This document shows positions 36,786 through 44,632 of a stretch of DNA of 57,992 nucleotides, one piece after another. The DNA is taken from positions 1 to 57,992 of the forward strand of contig JNKK01000016.1 of assembly GCA_000702845.1 (NCBI GenBank), given 5' to 3'. The first letter of the stretch is position 1. The number at the start of each line of letters is the position of its first letter. This DNA is from Lachnospiraceae bacterium FE2018 (GTDB taxonomy: Bacteria > Bacillota > Clostridia > Lachnospirales > Lachnospiraceae). The notes below the pieces were generated by a model. The model made no database searches. It saw nothing but the letters and a program-made list of their open reading frames with translations, and had not been told where the DNA came from. Both the position numbers and the translations under genes were made by a program.

Positions 36786-38018
36786 ATGAGAGAGTGTAAG
36801 AAACCGGAATTGCTGGTGCCTGCCGGCAGTCTGGAGGTTCTTAAGGTCGCCGTGAATTTCGGCGCAGATGCTGTTTATATCGGAGGCAATGAATTTGGCC
36901 TGCGCGCGAAGGCGAAGAATTTTAATATGGAAGAAATGGCCGCCGGCATCGCGTATGCGCATGCGCGTGGTGTGCGGGTCCATGTGACTGCTAATATTTT
37001 TGCGCATAATCCGGATCTGGAGGGCGTGCGTGCTTATTTTGAGGAGCTTCGGGAACTGAAGCCGGATGCATTGATTATTGCAGACCCGGGCGTGTTTCAG
37101 ATCGCGAAAGAAGTCTGTCCTGAGATTCAGCGGCACATCAGCACCCAGGCCAATAATACGAATTATGCGACCTGTAATTTCTGGCATGCGCAGGGAGCAA
37201 GCCGCGTCGTGACCGCCCGGGAGCTGTCTCTGGAGGAACTGAAGGAACTGCGGGAGAAAACCGATCCGGATCTGGAACTGGAGACATTTATCCATGGCGC
37301 CATGTGTATTTCATATTCCGGACGCTGTCTGCTTTCCAATTATTTTACGGGGCGGGACGCGAACCGCGGTGCCTGCACACACCCGTGCCGCTGGAAATAT
37401 GCGGTTGTGGAAGAGACAAGACCCGGGGAATATATGCCTGTCTATGAAAACGAACGCGGCACGTATATCTTTAACTCCCGCGATCTCTGCATGATCGAGC
37501 ATATGCCGGAACTGATTGAAGCCGGAATCAGCAGCTTTAAGATTGAAGGACGCATGAAGACCGCGCTCTATGTGGCGACAGTTGCGAGAACGTACAGGAA
37601 GGCGATCGACGATTATCTGAAAGATCCCGCGCTTTATGAAGCGCATCTTCCATGGTACCGGGAGCAGATTGCGAGCGGAACATACCGCAATTTTACGACC
37701 GGATTTTTTTTCGGGAAACCGACAGATGAGGACCAGATTTACGACAGCAACACATATGTCACAACATACCGTTATCTGGGTGCCGTAGATCGGATTGATG
37801 AAAACGGTTATGCGGTGATCACACAGAAAAACAAGTTTTCAAAAGGAGATCTGCTGGAGGTCATGCAGCCGGACGGTTCCAATCCGGAACAGATTGTACG
37901 CGCAATCTACGATTCGGAAGGAAATGAGATGGAATCCTGTCCGCATCCGCAGCAGGAACTGCATGTCGATCTGGGCATGCAGCCGGCACAGTTTGATATT
38001 CTGCGCTGCAGAGCCTGA
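36786..38018 (+). CDS. U32 family peptidase-like protein (tRNA hydroxylation, TrhP type)
   Basis: 410 residues. PELLVPAGSLEVLKVAVNFGADAVYIGG start, QANNTNYATCNFWHAQGASRVVTARELSLEEL, ETFIHGAMCISYSGRCLLSNYFTGRDANRGACTHPCRWKY with four conserved cysteines. U32 members TrhP/YrrN-YrrO and RlhA introduce hydroxyls into RNA, depending on prephenate; protease activity is doubtful. Adjacent trmR supports the tRNA ho5U/mo5U pathway. Separated from trmR by the structured repeat. Confidence 0.88.
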   Translation: MRECKKPELLVPAGSLEVLKVAVNFGADAVYIGGNEFGLRAKAKNFNMEEMAAGIAYAHARGVRVHVTANIFAHNPDLEGVRAYFEELRELKPDALIIADPGVFQIAKEVCPEIQRHISTQANNTNYATCNFWHAQGASRVVTARELSLEELKELREKTDPDLELETFIHGAMCISYSGRCLLSNYFTGRDANRGACTHPCRWKYAVVEETRPGEYMPVYENERGTYIFNSRDLCMIEHMPELIEAGISSFKIEGRMKTALYVATVARTYRKAIDDYLKDPALYEAHLPWYREQIASGTYRNFTTGFFFGKPTDEDQIYDSNTYVTTYRYLGAVDRIDENGYAVITQKNKFSKGDLLEVMQPDGSNPEQIVRAIYDSEGNEMESCPHPQQELHVDLGMQPAQFDILRCRA

Positions 38019-38054
38019 CACACGGTTTGGTATTCTGCGCTGCAGAATCTGACA
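37992..38054 (+). repeat. 34-bp tandem duplication at 3' end of U32 gene
   Basis: TATTCTGCGCTGCAGA with flanks (37992-38020) is repeated at 38026-38054 with four or so changes. The second copy lies after the stop codon and carries the leader of the AEC transporter gene. Confidence 0.75.
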
Positions 38055-38067
38055 GAGAGATAATAGT

Positions 38068-39054
38068 ATGGGTGCTTCATTTATTACAGCAGTCAACACG
38101 GTGCTCCCGTTTGTCTTATATCTCGCATTTGGATATGGTGTAAAACGGCTGGGCGTCGTTGACGAAGTCTTTTTAAAAAAACTGAACCGGATGGTATTTC
38201 AGTGTTTCTTTCCGGTGATGATGTTCAGCAATGTATATCACATTAAAACGGCGGATCTGATCAGAGTCCCTTATGTACTTACTGCAGTGTTCAGTCTGCT
38301 GGCAGTTATCATTCTGCTGATTCTGATTGTTCCCCGTTTTGTAAAGGGAAATCCGCAGCGCGGCGTTGTAATCCAGGGAATCTATCGCAGTAATTTTGTA
38401 CTTTTCGCACTGCCAATGGCAGATAGCGTGTTCGGCACAGATGGTGTAGCCACTGCTTCTGTCCTGATTGCAATTATTGTTCCGCTTTACAATCTGGCAG
38501 CGGTAATTATTCTGGAAATGTACCATGAAAAGGAACTCGCTGCGGGATCAGGCGGTACTTCCGCCGGCACAGGCGGTCATATTGATTTCGCGGTCCTGTT
38601 CCGGAATATTCTTAAAAATCCGTTGATCGTCGGCGCGATTGTCGGCGGATTATTCCTGCTCTTTCATCTGCACCTTCCGCAGGCGGTGGATCAGCCGGTA
38701 GAAGCGATCGCGGACCTGACAACACCACTTGCCCTGTTTGTTCTGGGCGGCACACTGCGGTTCCGCGCGATCGGTCCGAACAGGAAATATCTTATTCCGA
38801 CGCTGGCAGTGAAAATGATCCTGCTGCCGCTGATTATGACCATCTTGTCCGTTCAGTTTTCCATGTCTCCGATCGAGCGGTTCGTTTTACTTGTGATGTA
38901 CGGTTCGCCGACGGCGGTTTCATCTTATGCGATGGCTGAAAACATGGGAGGAGACGGAGAACTTGCAGGACAGATTGTTGTGATCGGTACAGCCGTTTCT
39001 GTATTTACCCTGTTTGCCTGGATCGTTGTGTACGGTCAGATGGGATTGTTGTAA
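38068..39054 (+). CDS. AEC (auxin efflux carrier) family transporter
   Basis: 328 residues, about ten hydrophobic helices in two groups of five with a short Gly/Ser-rich loop at ~160-170 (GSGGTSAGTGGH). Family motifs NRMVFQCFFPVMMFSNVY and the second-half PTAVSSYAMAENMGGDGELA. Bacterial members move malate, malonate and other organic acids; the substrate here is unknown, but malate would fit the inositol-to-malate hypothesis 4 kb downstream only loosely. Confidence 0.88.
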   Translation: MGASFITAVNTVLPFVLYLAFGYGVKRLGVVDEVFLKKLNRMVFQCFFPVMMFSNVYHIKTADLIRVPYVLTAVFSLLAVIILLILIVPRFVKGNPQRGVVIQGIYRSNFVLFALPMADSVFGTDGVATASVLIAIIVPLYNLAAVIILEMYHEKELAAGSGGTSAGTGGHIDFAVLFRNILKNPLIVGAIVGGLFLLFHLHLPQAVDQPVEAIADLTTPLALFVLGGTLRFRAIGPNRKYLIPTLAVKMILLPLIMTILSVQFSMSPIERFVLLVMYGSPTAVSSYAMAENMGGDGELAGQIVVIGTAVSVFTLFAWIVVYGQMGLL

Positions 39055-39073
39055 ATTAACATAAAAAATAAGA

Positions 39074-39102
39074 TTGACATAACGCCTCCCCGGGGATATT
39101 AT
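39074..39102 (+). promoter_or_regulatory. Promoter of comM
   Basis: TTGACA (39074-39079), 17 bp, TATTAT (39097-39102). Strong match. A perfect 13-bp inverted repeat overlaps its -35/spacer and the comM start (see next feature). Confidence 0.9.
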
Positions 39103-39148
39103 GTATTCATGAAATGATTTACATAGTATTTCTTTGGAGGCGTTATGT
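39077..39148. promoter_or_regulatory. 13-bp inverted repeat spanning promoter and start codon of comM
   Basis: ACATAACGCCTCC (39077-39089) and GGAGGCGTTATGT (39136-39148) are perfect inverted copies 46 bp apart. The right arm contains the SD (GGAGG) and the ATG at 39145; the left overlaps the -35 and spacer. Any transcript starting upstream (from the AEC gene) would hide the SD in a hairpin, while transcripts from the local promoter lack the left arm; alternatively a protein binds both arms. Confidence 0.8.
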
Positions 39149-40698
39149 TTTGCAGAATACGATCGGCGGTGATCTCCGGTGTTGATGCGCTGTCTGTGGC
39201 AGTAGAAGCGGATGCCAGCACAGGACTTCCCATGTTTTCTATTATCGGATATGTGTCCTCGCAGGTGCGTGAGGCACAGGAACGTGTGCGTGCCGCAATG
39301 CGTTCCTGCGGGATCAGCCTGCCTCCGCAGCGTCTGACCGTAAATCTTGCACCCGGCGACATCAGAAAGGACGGTACGCGTTTTGATCTTCCGATTGCGG
39401 CGGCGGTGCTTGGAGCAATCGGGGCAATCGATCCGGTCATTCTCTCAGAAACTATGCTCATAGGTGAACTGCGCCTGGACGGCAGAGTTGAACAGATCAA
39501 CGGCGTGCTGCCGAGTGTTTTGTGCGCAAAAAAGGCAGGGTGCCGCGCCTGCATCGTGCCGGAGGGAAATCAGGCTGAAGCGGAAATCGTAGATGGCATC
39601 AGGAGTATCGGGATCCGGGATCTTTCGGATCTGATCAGATACGCGCGCGGGGAATGGGACGGTGCCACGGCAGCAGATTCCGTTTCAGCTGAAAAGGATG
39701 CGGAGAGAATAAAGGGGAAGCAAAAAGAGGTTCAGCCGGATTTTGCCGATATCCAGGGGCAGGAGCAGATGAAACGATGTGCAGTTATTGCAGCGGCCGG
39801 ATTTCACAATCTTCTGATTTCAGGACCGCCCGGGGCGGGCAAATCTATGGCGGCACAGCGGATTCCGACAATTCTCCCGGAACTGACGCGGGATGAGCAG
39901 CTGGAAATCACAAAACTATACAGTATTGCGGGATTGCTGCCGCGTGATCAGCCGCTGCTGCGTTTTCGCCCGTTCAGGAATCCGCATCATTCTGTGACAC
40001 CTGCTGCGCTCTGCGGCGGCGGAAGAATTCCGCAGCCGGGAGAGGTGACGCTGGCGCACAGAGGCGTTCTGTTTCTGGATGAGCTGCCTGAGATGAAACG
40101 GGAGACGATTGAACTTCTGCGGCAGCCGCTCGAAGACCGTCACGTCACAATCTCCAGGATCGGGGGAACATTCGATTATCCGGCCGGATTTCTGCTGGTG
40201 GCTGCAATGAACCCGTGTCCCTGCGGATATTTTCCGGACCGGAGTAAATGCCAGTGCTCGCCGGCAGAGATCAGCCTTTACAGAAGAAAGATCAGTCATG
40301 CCATGATGGACCGCATTGATCTTCACTGTGAGGTGAAGGCGGTTCCTTATCATCAGCTGACGGCTGTAGAGAGAATGAAAGGAGAGGCCGGGGCTGCGGA
40401 CGATTCGGCACACATGCGGAAACAGGTGACGGCTGCAGTACGGATTCAGACCGCGCGTTATCAGGACCTGGGGATCCATTTTAACAGCGAACTGCAGGCG
40501 GCGCAGATCCGGCAGTACTGTCCTGTGACAGACGATGCCGGCAGGACACTCAAACTGGCATTTGAGACACTGAGGCTCTCGGCGCGCGGGTATCATCATA
40601 TATTGCGTGTGGGCAGGACAATTGCAGATCTTGACGGGAGCGAGCTGATTGCCGAAGGGCACATCAGCGAGGCGATAATGTGCCGGAATTGTGATTAG
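39145..40698 (+). CDS. comM: YifB/ComM family Mg-chelatase-like AAA+ ATPase
   Basis: 517 residues: N-terminal Lon-protease-like ChlI domain (SVAVEADASTGLPMFSIIGY...RVRAAMRSCGISLPPQRLTVNLAPGDIRKDG), AAA+ core with GPPGAGKSMAAQRIP (Walker A) and VLFLDELPE (Walker B), and the zinc-like AMNPCPCGYFPDRSKCQCS insertion. ComM is a helicase for branch migration in natural transformation. Followed directly by dprA, a frequent arrangement. Confidence 0.95.
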   Translation: MFCRIRSAVISGVDALSVAVEADASTGLPMFSIIGYVSSQVREAQERVRAAMRSCGISLPPQRLTVNLAPGDIRKDGTRFDLPIAAAVLGAIGAIDPVILSETMLIGELRLDGRVEQINGVLPSVLCAKKAGCRACIVPEGNQAEAEIVDGIRSIGIRDLSDLIRYARGEWDGATAADSVSAEKDAERIKGKQKEVQPDFADIQGQEQMKRCAVIAAAGFHNLLISGPPGAGKSMAAQRIPTILPELTRDEQLEITKLYSIAGLLPRDQPLLRFRPFRNPHHSVTPAALCGGGRIPQPGEVTLAHRGVLFLDELPEMKRETIELLRQPLEDRHVTISRIGGTFDYPAGFLLVAAMNPCPCGYFPDRSKCQCSPAEISLYRRKISHAMMDRIDLHCEVKAVPYHQLTAVERMKGEAGAADDSAHMRKQVTAAVRIQTARYQDLGIHFNSELQAAQIRQYCPVTDDAGRTLKLAFETLRLSARGYHHILRVGRTIADLDGSELIAEGHISEAIMCRNCD

Positions 40699-40740
40699 TG
40701 AGGCGATTCTGTGCGGAACGGAGATTAGATTAAGACAGAG

Positions 40741-41673
40741 ATGAAAATGAGATATGTCGAAAAAGGGGACCGGGATTATCCGCAGCAGCTTCTTCCTTAT
40801 GAGCGGATGCCGGCGGGATTGTATGTGATCGGGAAGTTTCCGGATCCGGAACGGCCGTCAGTTGCAATCGTGGGTGCGCGAAACTGCAGTCATTACGGAT
40901 ATCAGGAATCGTTTCGTTTCGGTAAGGCGCTGGCCGCAGCCGGTGTACAGATTATCAGTGGGATGGCAAGAGGGTGTGATGCCGCAGGACACGCCGGCGC
41001 GCTGGAAGGCGGCGGGGCGACATTTGCGGTGCTGGGCTGTGGGGCAGATATCTGCTACCCGCCGTCGAATCACGATTTATATATTCAGATCCCGCAGTGC
41101 GGCGGCGGAATTCTCTCGGAGTATGAACCGGGCACACAGGCACTTGGCTGGCATTTTCCGATTCGCAACCGGATTATCAGCGGACTGGCTGATATCATCC
41201 TCGTGGCGGAGGCACGGAAGAAAAGCGGTTCTCTGATCACAGTGGAATATGCGCTGGAGCAGGGGAAAAGCGTTTATGCGATCCCCGGCAGAAACAGGGA
41301 TCCGTTCAGTGAAGGCAGCAATCATCTGATCGCGCAGGGCGCCGGAATTGCGGCGTCGCCCGAACTGCTGCTGGAGGAACTCTCTGCAATGCGCATCAGG
41401 CGGAAAGAACCATTTAGAAAAGAAAACCGGAGTGCGCTTTTACAGTCGCTGAAGTCAGAAAAGGATGCTCCGGAACAGGAAACCCGGCTGGCGGATGATC
41501 TGGATCCCGATCTGCGGAAGTTTGCAGAAATGCTGGAGTTTGACGAGAAAAACATCTATGAGCTGGCAGAACAGTCCGGGGTCAGTCCCGCACAGGCAAA
41601 CCGGTTTATGCTGGAACTGTGCGCCGCCGGATATGCGAAAGAAGTACTGCCCGGTTATTTCTGCAGGCTGTGA
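40741..41673 (+). CDS. dprA: DNA-processing protein DprA
   Basis: 310 residues. Rossmann-like core with VAIVGARNCSHYGYQESFRFGKALAAAGVQIISGMARGCDAAGHAGAL, VLGCGADICYPPSNHDL and RNRIISGLADIILVAEARKKSGSLITVEYALEQG, then a C-terminal winged helix (NIYELAEQSGVSPAQANRFMLEL). Loads RecA on incoming ssDNA. The topA gene often following dprA is not here. The start is ATG 40741, or the ATG two codons later. Confidence 0.95.
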   Translation: MKMRYVEKGDRDYPQQLLPYERMPAGLYVIGKFPDPERPSVAIVGARNCSHYGYQESFRFGKALAAAGVQIISGMARGCDAAGHAGALEGGGATFAVLGCGADICYPPSNHDLYIQIPQCGGGILSEYEPGTQALGWHFPIRNRIISGLADIILVAEARKKSGSLITVEYALEQGKSVYAIPGRNRDPFSEGSNHLIAQGAGIAASPELLLEELSAMRIRRKEPFRKENRSALLQSLKSEKDAPEQETRLADDLDPDLRKFAEMLEFDEKNIYELAEQSGVSPAQANRFMLELCAAGYAKEVLPGYFCRL

Positions 41674-41783
41674 AGTCTGAGAATCCTTCAATAGAATCAA
41701 AATGGACGCAGACGGTTTCGTGTGATATGCTTTTAGTACATCATCTGAAAGGAAACGCATAAGGTTAGGAGGCATATACTAAA

Positions 41784-42185
41784 ATGAGTAAATTACTTGA
41801 CAGATCCAGAGAACTGCGGGCAGATCAGACAAAACACTACAATTGTGCGCAGGGAGCGCTTATCCCGTTTGCCGAGGCAAAAGGGATAGATGTTGACACG
41901 GCATATCAGATCGCGGGGAATTTCGGTGCAGGTATGAAACGCGCGGCCACATGCGGTGCCGTGACAGGTGCGCTTATGGCGCTTGGTCTGTACGGGATCG
42001 AGGATCCGGCTGTTATTTCTGAATTTTACCGCCGTCTGAAGGAGAATCATCAGGGGTGTCTTGACTGTGCGGATCTGCTTCGCATCAACAAGGAAAACGG
42101 CGGCAGCAAAAAAACGCACTGCGACAACATGGTGTACGAGTGCGTTTCTCTGGCAGAGGAAATTATTAAGGACAGACAAGCTTAA
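41784..42185 (+). CDS. C_GCAxxG_C_C family protein
   Basis: 133 residues with the family pattern: YNCAQ (~27), GAGMKRAATCGAVTGALMALGLYG (Cys 60), CLDCADLL (Cys ~95, 98) and HCD (~113). The conserved cysteines suggest a metal or cluster site; the function is not established. Good SD (TAGGAGG). Its 3' end overlaps the convergent DeoR-family gene by 20 nt, so the two transcripts are antisense at their ends. Confidence 0.88.
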   Translation: MSKLLDRSRELRADQTKHYNCAQGALIPFAEAKGIDVDTAYQIAGNFGAGMKRAATCGAVTGALMALGLYGIEDPAVISEFYRRLKENHQGCLDCADLLRINKENGGSKKTHCDNMVYECVSLAEEIIKDRQA

Positions 42186-42933
42186 TATCGTTGTAGGAGA
42201 TTGCATCCAGATATTTCTTGTCCGGTTCGCGGTTTGTCACAACCGCATATAAGTCGTTGAACTGATAGAAGGACAGGGTCGAGGCTCTGTCAAATTTACT
42301 GTCGTCTGCACACAGGATAATCTTGTCGCTGCAGGCGACTACTTTTTTCTTGGTTTCCGCTTCGAAATAGGTTGTGTGTGTCAGACCTTTTTCCAGTGAA
42401 ACGCCGGTGGCGGCGATGAATGCCGCATCTGCCGAGATCGCGGACAGCGGATCCAGCGTGGAGATTCCCGAGTAGGAATTTGTCGCGTGATTGTAATAGC
42501 CTCCGAGTGCGATGATGTTGAGCGTCGGATATTTGGCCGCTTCATACATGACATTCAGAGAATGCGTGATCAGCGTCACATTGCTTTTTTCTGCAAGGTA
42601 AGGCACCATACATGCGACGGTTGTACCGGAATCCAGGAAGATCGTTTCACCGTCCGAGACCATATCGGCGGCAAGTCTTCCGATTATATTTTTTGCGGTG
42701 CTGTTTTTTACGGAACGGACCTGCAGCGGAACCGGCGCGGTGTCGGTATCGTTTTCCGTAATGGCGGAGACACCTCCGTAAACCTTTCGGATTCTGCCGC
42801 GCTTGATCAGTTCATTAACATCGCGTCGCACCGTGTTGACAGAGACCATAAAATGATTGGCGAGATTCTCAAGCGGAACATTTCCTTCAGATAGAATATA
42901 TTCTTCCATTTCAATCAGACGGTCGATTCGCAT
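42166..42933 (-). CDS. DeoR/GlpR-family transcriptional regulator (probable inositol-cluster regulator)
   Basis: 255 residues. N-terminal DeoR helix-turn-helix (RIDRLIEMEEYILSEGNVPLENLANHFMVSVNTVRRDVNELIKRGRIRKVYGG) and C-terminal sugar-phosphate-sensor domain with FLDSGTTVACMVPYL and GGYYNHATNSYSG. IolR of Bacillus is a DeoR member that senses DKG phosphate. Divergent from the GAPDH-homologue operon. Three 11-bp-spaced TTGCGTG sites in its own upstream region recur before iolD, supporting autoregulation and control of the iol genes. SD AAGGAG six bases before ATG 42933. Confidence 0.9.
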   Translation of the reverse strand: MRIDRLIEMEEYILSEGNVPLENLANHFMVSVNTVRRDVNELIKRGRIRKVYGGVSAITENDTDTAPVPLQVRSVKNSTAKNIIGRLAADMVSDGETIFLDSGTTVACMVPYLAEKSNVTLITHSLNVMYEAAKYPTLNIIALGGYYNHATNSYSGISTLDPLSAISADAAFIAATGVSLEKGLTHTTYFEAETKKKVVACSDKIILCADDSKFDRASTLSFYQFNDLYAVVTNREPDKKYLDAISYNDIKLVCP

Positions 42934-42956
42934 TCGGAACTCCTTTCGTATATCGT

Positions 42957-42987
42957 TTGCGTGAAATGTGCGTGTTACTTGCGTGCT
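42957..42987. promoter_or_regulatory. Three phased TTGCGTG operator-like sites before the DeoR gene
   Basis: TTTGCGTGA (42957), TGTGCGTGT (42968) and CTTGCGTGC (42979) repeat every 11 bp, i.e. on one face of the helix, 25-55 bp upstream of the regulator's start codon. The same word is reiterated at 51952-52135 before iolD. Confidence 0.75.
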
Positions 42988-43311
42988 TTAGGGTAAATGG
43001 TTAGCAATAAATGGATTAATCTGGTCAAATTGAGAAACTTTTCTGGTATAATCTGCGGGATAAAAGTGAAAAAAACGTCTCAAAAAACCGATAAAAACAT
43101 GGTTAATTCGTTGTTGAATAAGAATACCATGGGGGTTTCAAAAGTTGTGCATCCCGAAAAAGCCGCGTAAAATAAGGAAAAACAATAATTTAACAAAGTT
43201 TTCCGGGAAAAATCCTGCAAAATATTCCAATAGGAGTATACCAGATATTACCCAAGAAATGCAAGTGAAATGATAAAGTATTTGGAAAAAATAAAAAATT
43301 AAAATTGGGTA
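42988..43311. other. AT-rich divergent intergenic region
   Basis: No gene seen. An extended -10 (TGG-TATAAT, 43044-43052) points rightwards. Runs such as GAAAAAAACGT (43068-43078) resemble words before the transketolase and iolG genes. The region is much more AT-rich than the rest of the window, as in upstream-activated promoters. Confidence 0.45.
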
Positions 43312-43340
43312 TTGCAAAAACTTAACCAGTCTAATATAAT
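43312..43340 (+). promoter_or_regulatory. Promoter of the GAPDH-homologue operon
   Basis: TTGCAA (43312-43317), 17 bp, TATAAT (43335-43340); leader ~60 nt. A start codon proposed at 43312 would lie in the -35, so the first gene begins at 43408 (AGGAGA SD). Confidence 0.85.
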
Positions 43341-43407
43341 GAAATCAATGTTAAGCCATTTCTATTTTGATAATGTCAAGTTTTTCAAAAAGAGAGGAGA
43401 AGGAATC

Positions 43408-44454
43408 ATGGCAAAGGTGAAGGTTGGTGTAGCTGGTTACGGTACCATCGGACAGCGTCTGGCAGACGGTGTTGCAAAGCAGGGAGATATGGAGCTGGTC
43501 GGTATTGCTGATATGGCCCCGACTCTTGCAATCCGCGCACTCTATGAAAAAGGTATGCCGTATGATCTGTATCTTGTAAATGGTGCTGATACAGCAAAGT
43601 TTGACGCAATGGGTATCCCGTACAAGGGATCTTTCCAGGATCTGGTAGATAAGGTTGATATTATGCTGGATTCCTCTCCGGCAGGTATTGGTCTGAAGAA
43701 TAAACGTATCTATGAGCAGGCCGGCGTAAAGGCTATTTTCCAGGGCGGTGAGAAGAACGAGGTCGCTGATGTCTTCTTCCATGGCTATGCAAACTTTGAA
43801 AAAGGTCTTGATCAGAACTATCTGAAGCTGACAAGCTGCAACACAACAGGTCTGATTCGTACTGTTGATGCACTTGACAGAGCATATGGTATTGATAAAG
43901 TCGCAATCACAATTATCCGCCGTGTTGCTGACCCGGGCGACTACAACCGCGGTCTTACAAACGCGCTGCAGATTGAAAAGGCTCCGACCCATCAGGCAGT
44001 TGACCTTATGACAATTATGCCGCACATCAATGCAACCGGTATTCTGGTTCATACACCGGTTACACACGGACACATCATTACTGTCCTTGCTACCGGCAAG
44101 AACGGCAAGATCACAAAGCAGATGGCTATGGATGCATTTAAGGATCATCCGCGTATCCGCATTCTGCGCATGGAAGACGGATTCCTCGGAAACGCTTCCT
44201 ACTTCAAATATGGACGTGACCTCGGACATGAGCGCGGCGATATGTATGAAATCGGTCTGTGGGAGAACAGCATTGTAGAGTCCGGCGACGACATCATGTA
44301 TGCATTTGTCGTTCCGCAGGAAGCTGTCACAATTCCGGAGACAATGGACTGCATCCGTGCAGCTATGCATATGCAGGAGACCCGTGAAGAGGGTACTTCC
44401 GAGACAAACAAATACCTCGGCATTGGCAAGTTCAAAGCAATGGGATTAGGCTGA
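43408..44454 (+). CDS. Archaeal-type (type II) GAPDH homologue; proposed D-malic semialdehyde dehydrogenase (phosphorylating)
   Basis: 348 residues. Rossmann start KVGVAGYGTIGQRLAD and the type II GAPDH layout, with the catalytic cysteine in LTSCNTTGL (Cys 144) and IRRVADPGD (Arg 171-172). It is clearly of the archaeal family, not the GapA family. The segment that reads about SHHGPDVKT in archaeal enzymes (as I recall the consensus) is THQAVDLMT here (194-202), losing a His and a Lys near the substrate phosphate. With PGK, racemase, malic enzyme and transketolase behind it, I infer oxidation of D-malic semialdehyde, the carboxylate analogue of glyceraldehyde 3-phosphate, to an acyl phosphate. 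Plain glyceraldehyde-3-phosphate or erythrose-4-phosphate dehydrogenase activity is the alternative. Confidence 0.85.
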   Translation: MAKVKVGVAGYGTIGQRLADGVAKQGDMELVGIADMAPTLAIRALYEKGMPYDLYLVNGADTAKFDAMGIPYKGSFQDLVDKVDIMLDSSPAGIGLKNKRIYEQAGVKAIFQGGEKNEVADVFFHGYANFEKGLDQNYLKLTSCNTTGLIRTVDALDRAYGIDKVAITIIRRVADPGDYNRGLTNALQIEKAPTHQAVDLMTIMPHINATGILVHTPVTHGHIITVLATGKNGKITKQMAMDAFKDHPRIRILRMEDGFLGNASYFKYGRDLGHERGDMYEIGLWENSIVESGDDIMYAFVVPQEAVTIPETMDCIRAAMHMQETREEGTSETNKYLGIGKFKAMGLG

Positions 44455-44579
44455 TCAGATCACAGAAACAATGGGTTCAAGATCACCTCAGAATAAACGG
44501 TCATAATTAAAAACCGCGAAGCGAAGAGGTAGTTGATGCATAGAACTGCAGCTGCAGTATATGTGCCTGAAACACGGAG

Positions 44580-44610
44580 AGGCTGCCGCGATTCTGCGGC
44601 AGCCTTTTTT
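44580..44610 (+). terminator. Terminator/attenuator between GAPDH and PGK homologues
   Basis: AGGCTGCCGC (44580-44589), loop GATTCT, GCGGCAGCCT (44596-44605), six T's. A perfect 10-bp intrinsic terminator inside an apparent operon, 22 nt before the PGK homologue start. It would lower, or condition, expression of the downstream genes; I see no separate strong promoter between it and the PGK start. Confidence 0.92.
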
Positions 44611-44632
44611 CATAACAAGGAGAATAACAGTC

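Noticed and set aside
39077-39148. RNA hairpin hiding the comM SD as the only explanation
   Set aside because: Transcripts from the local promoter start after the left arm, so the hairpin would form only in read-through RNA; a DNA operator is equally possible.
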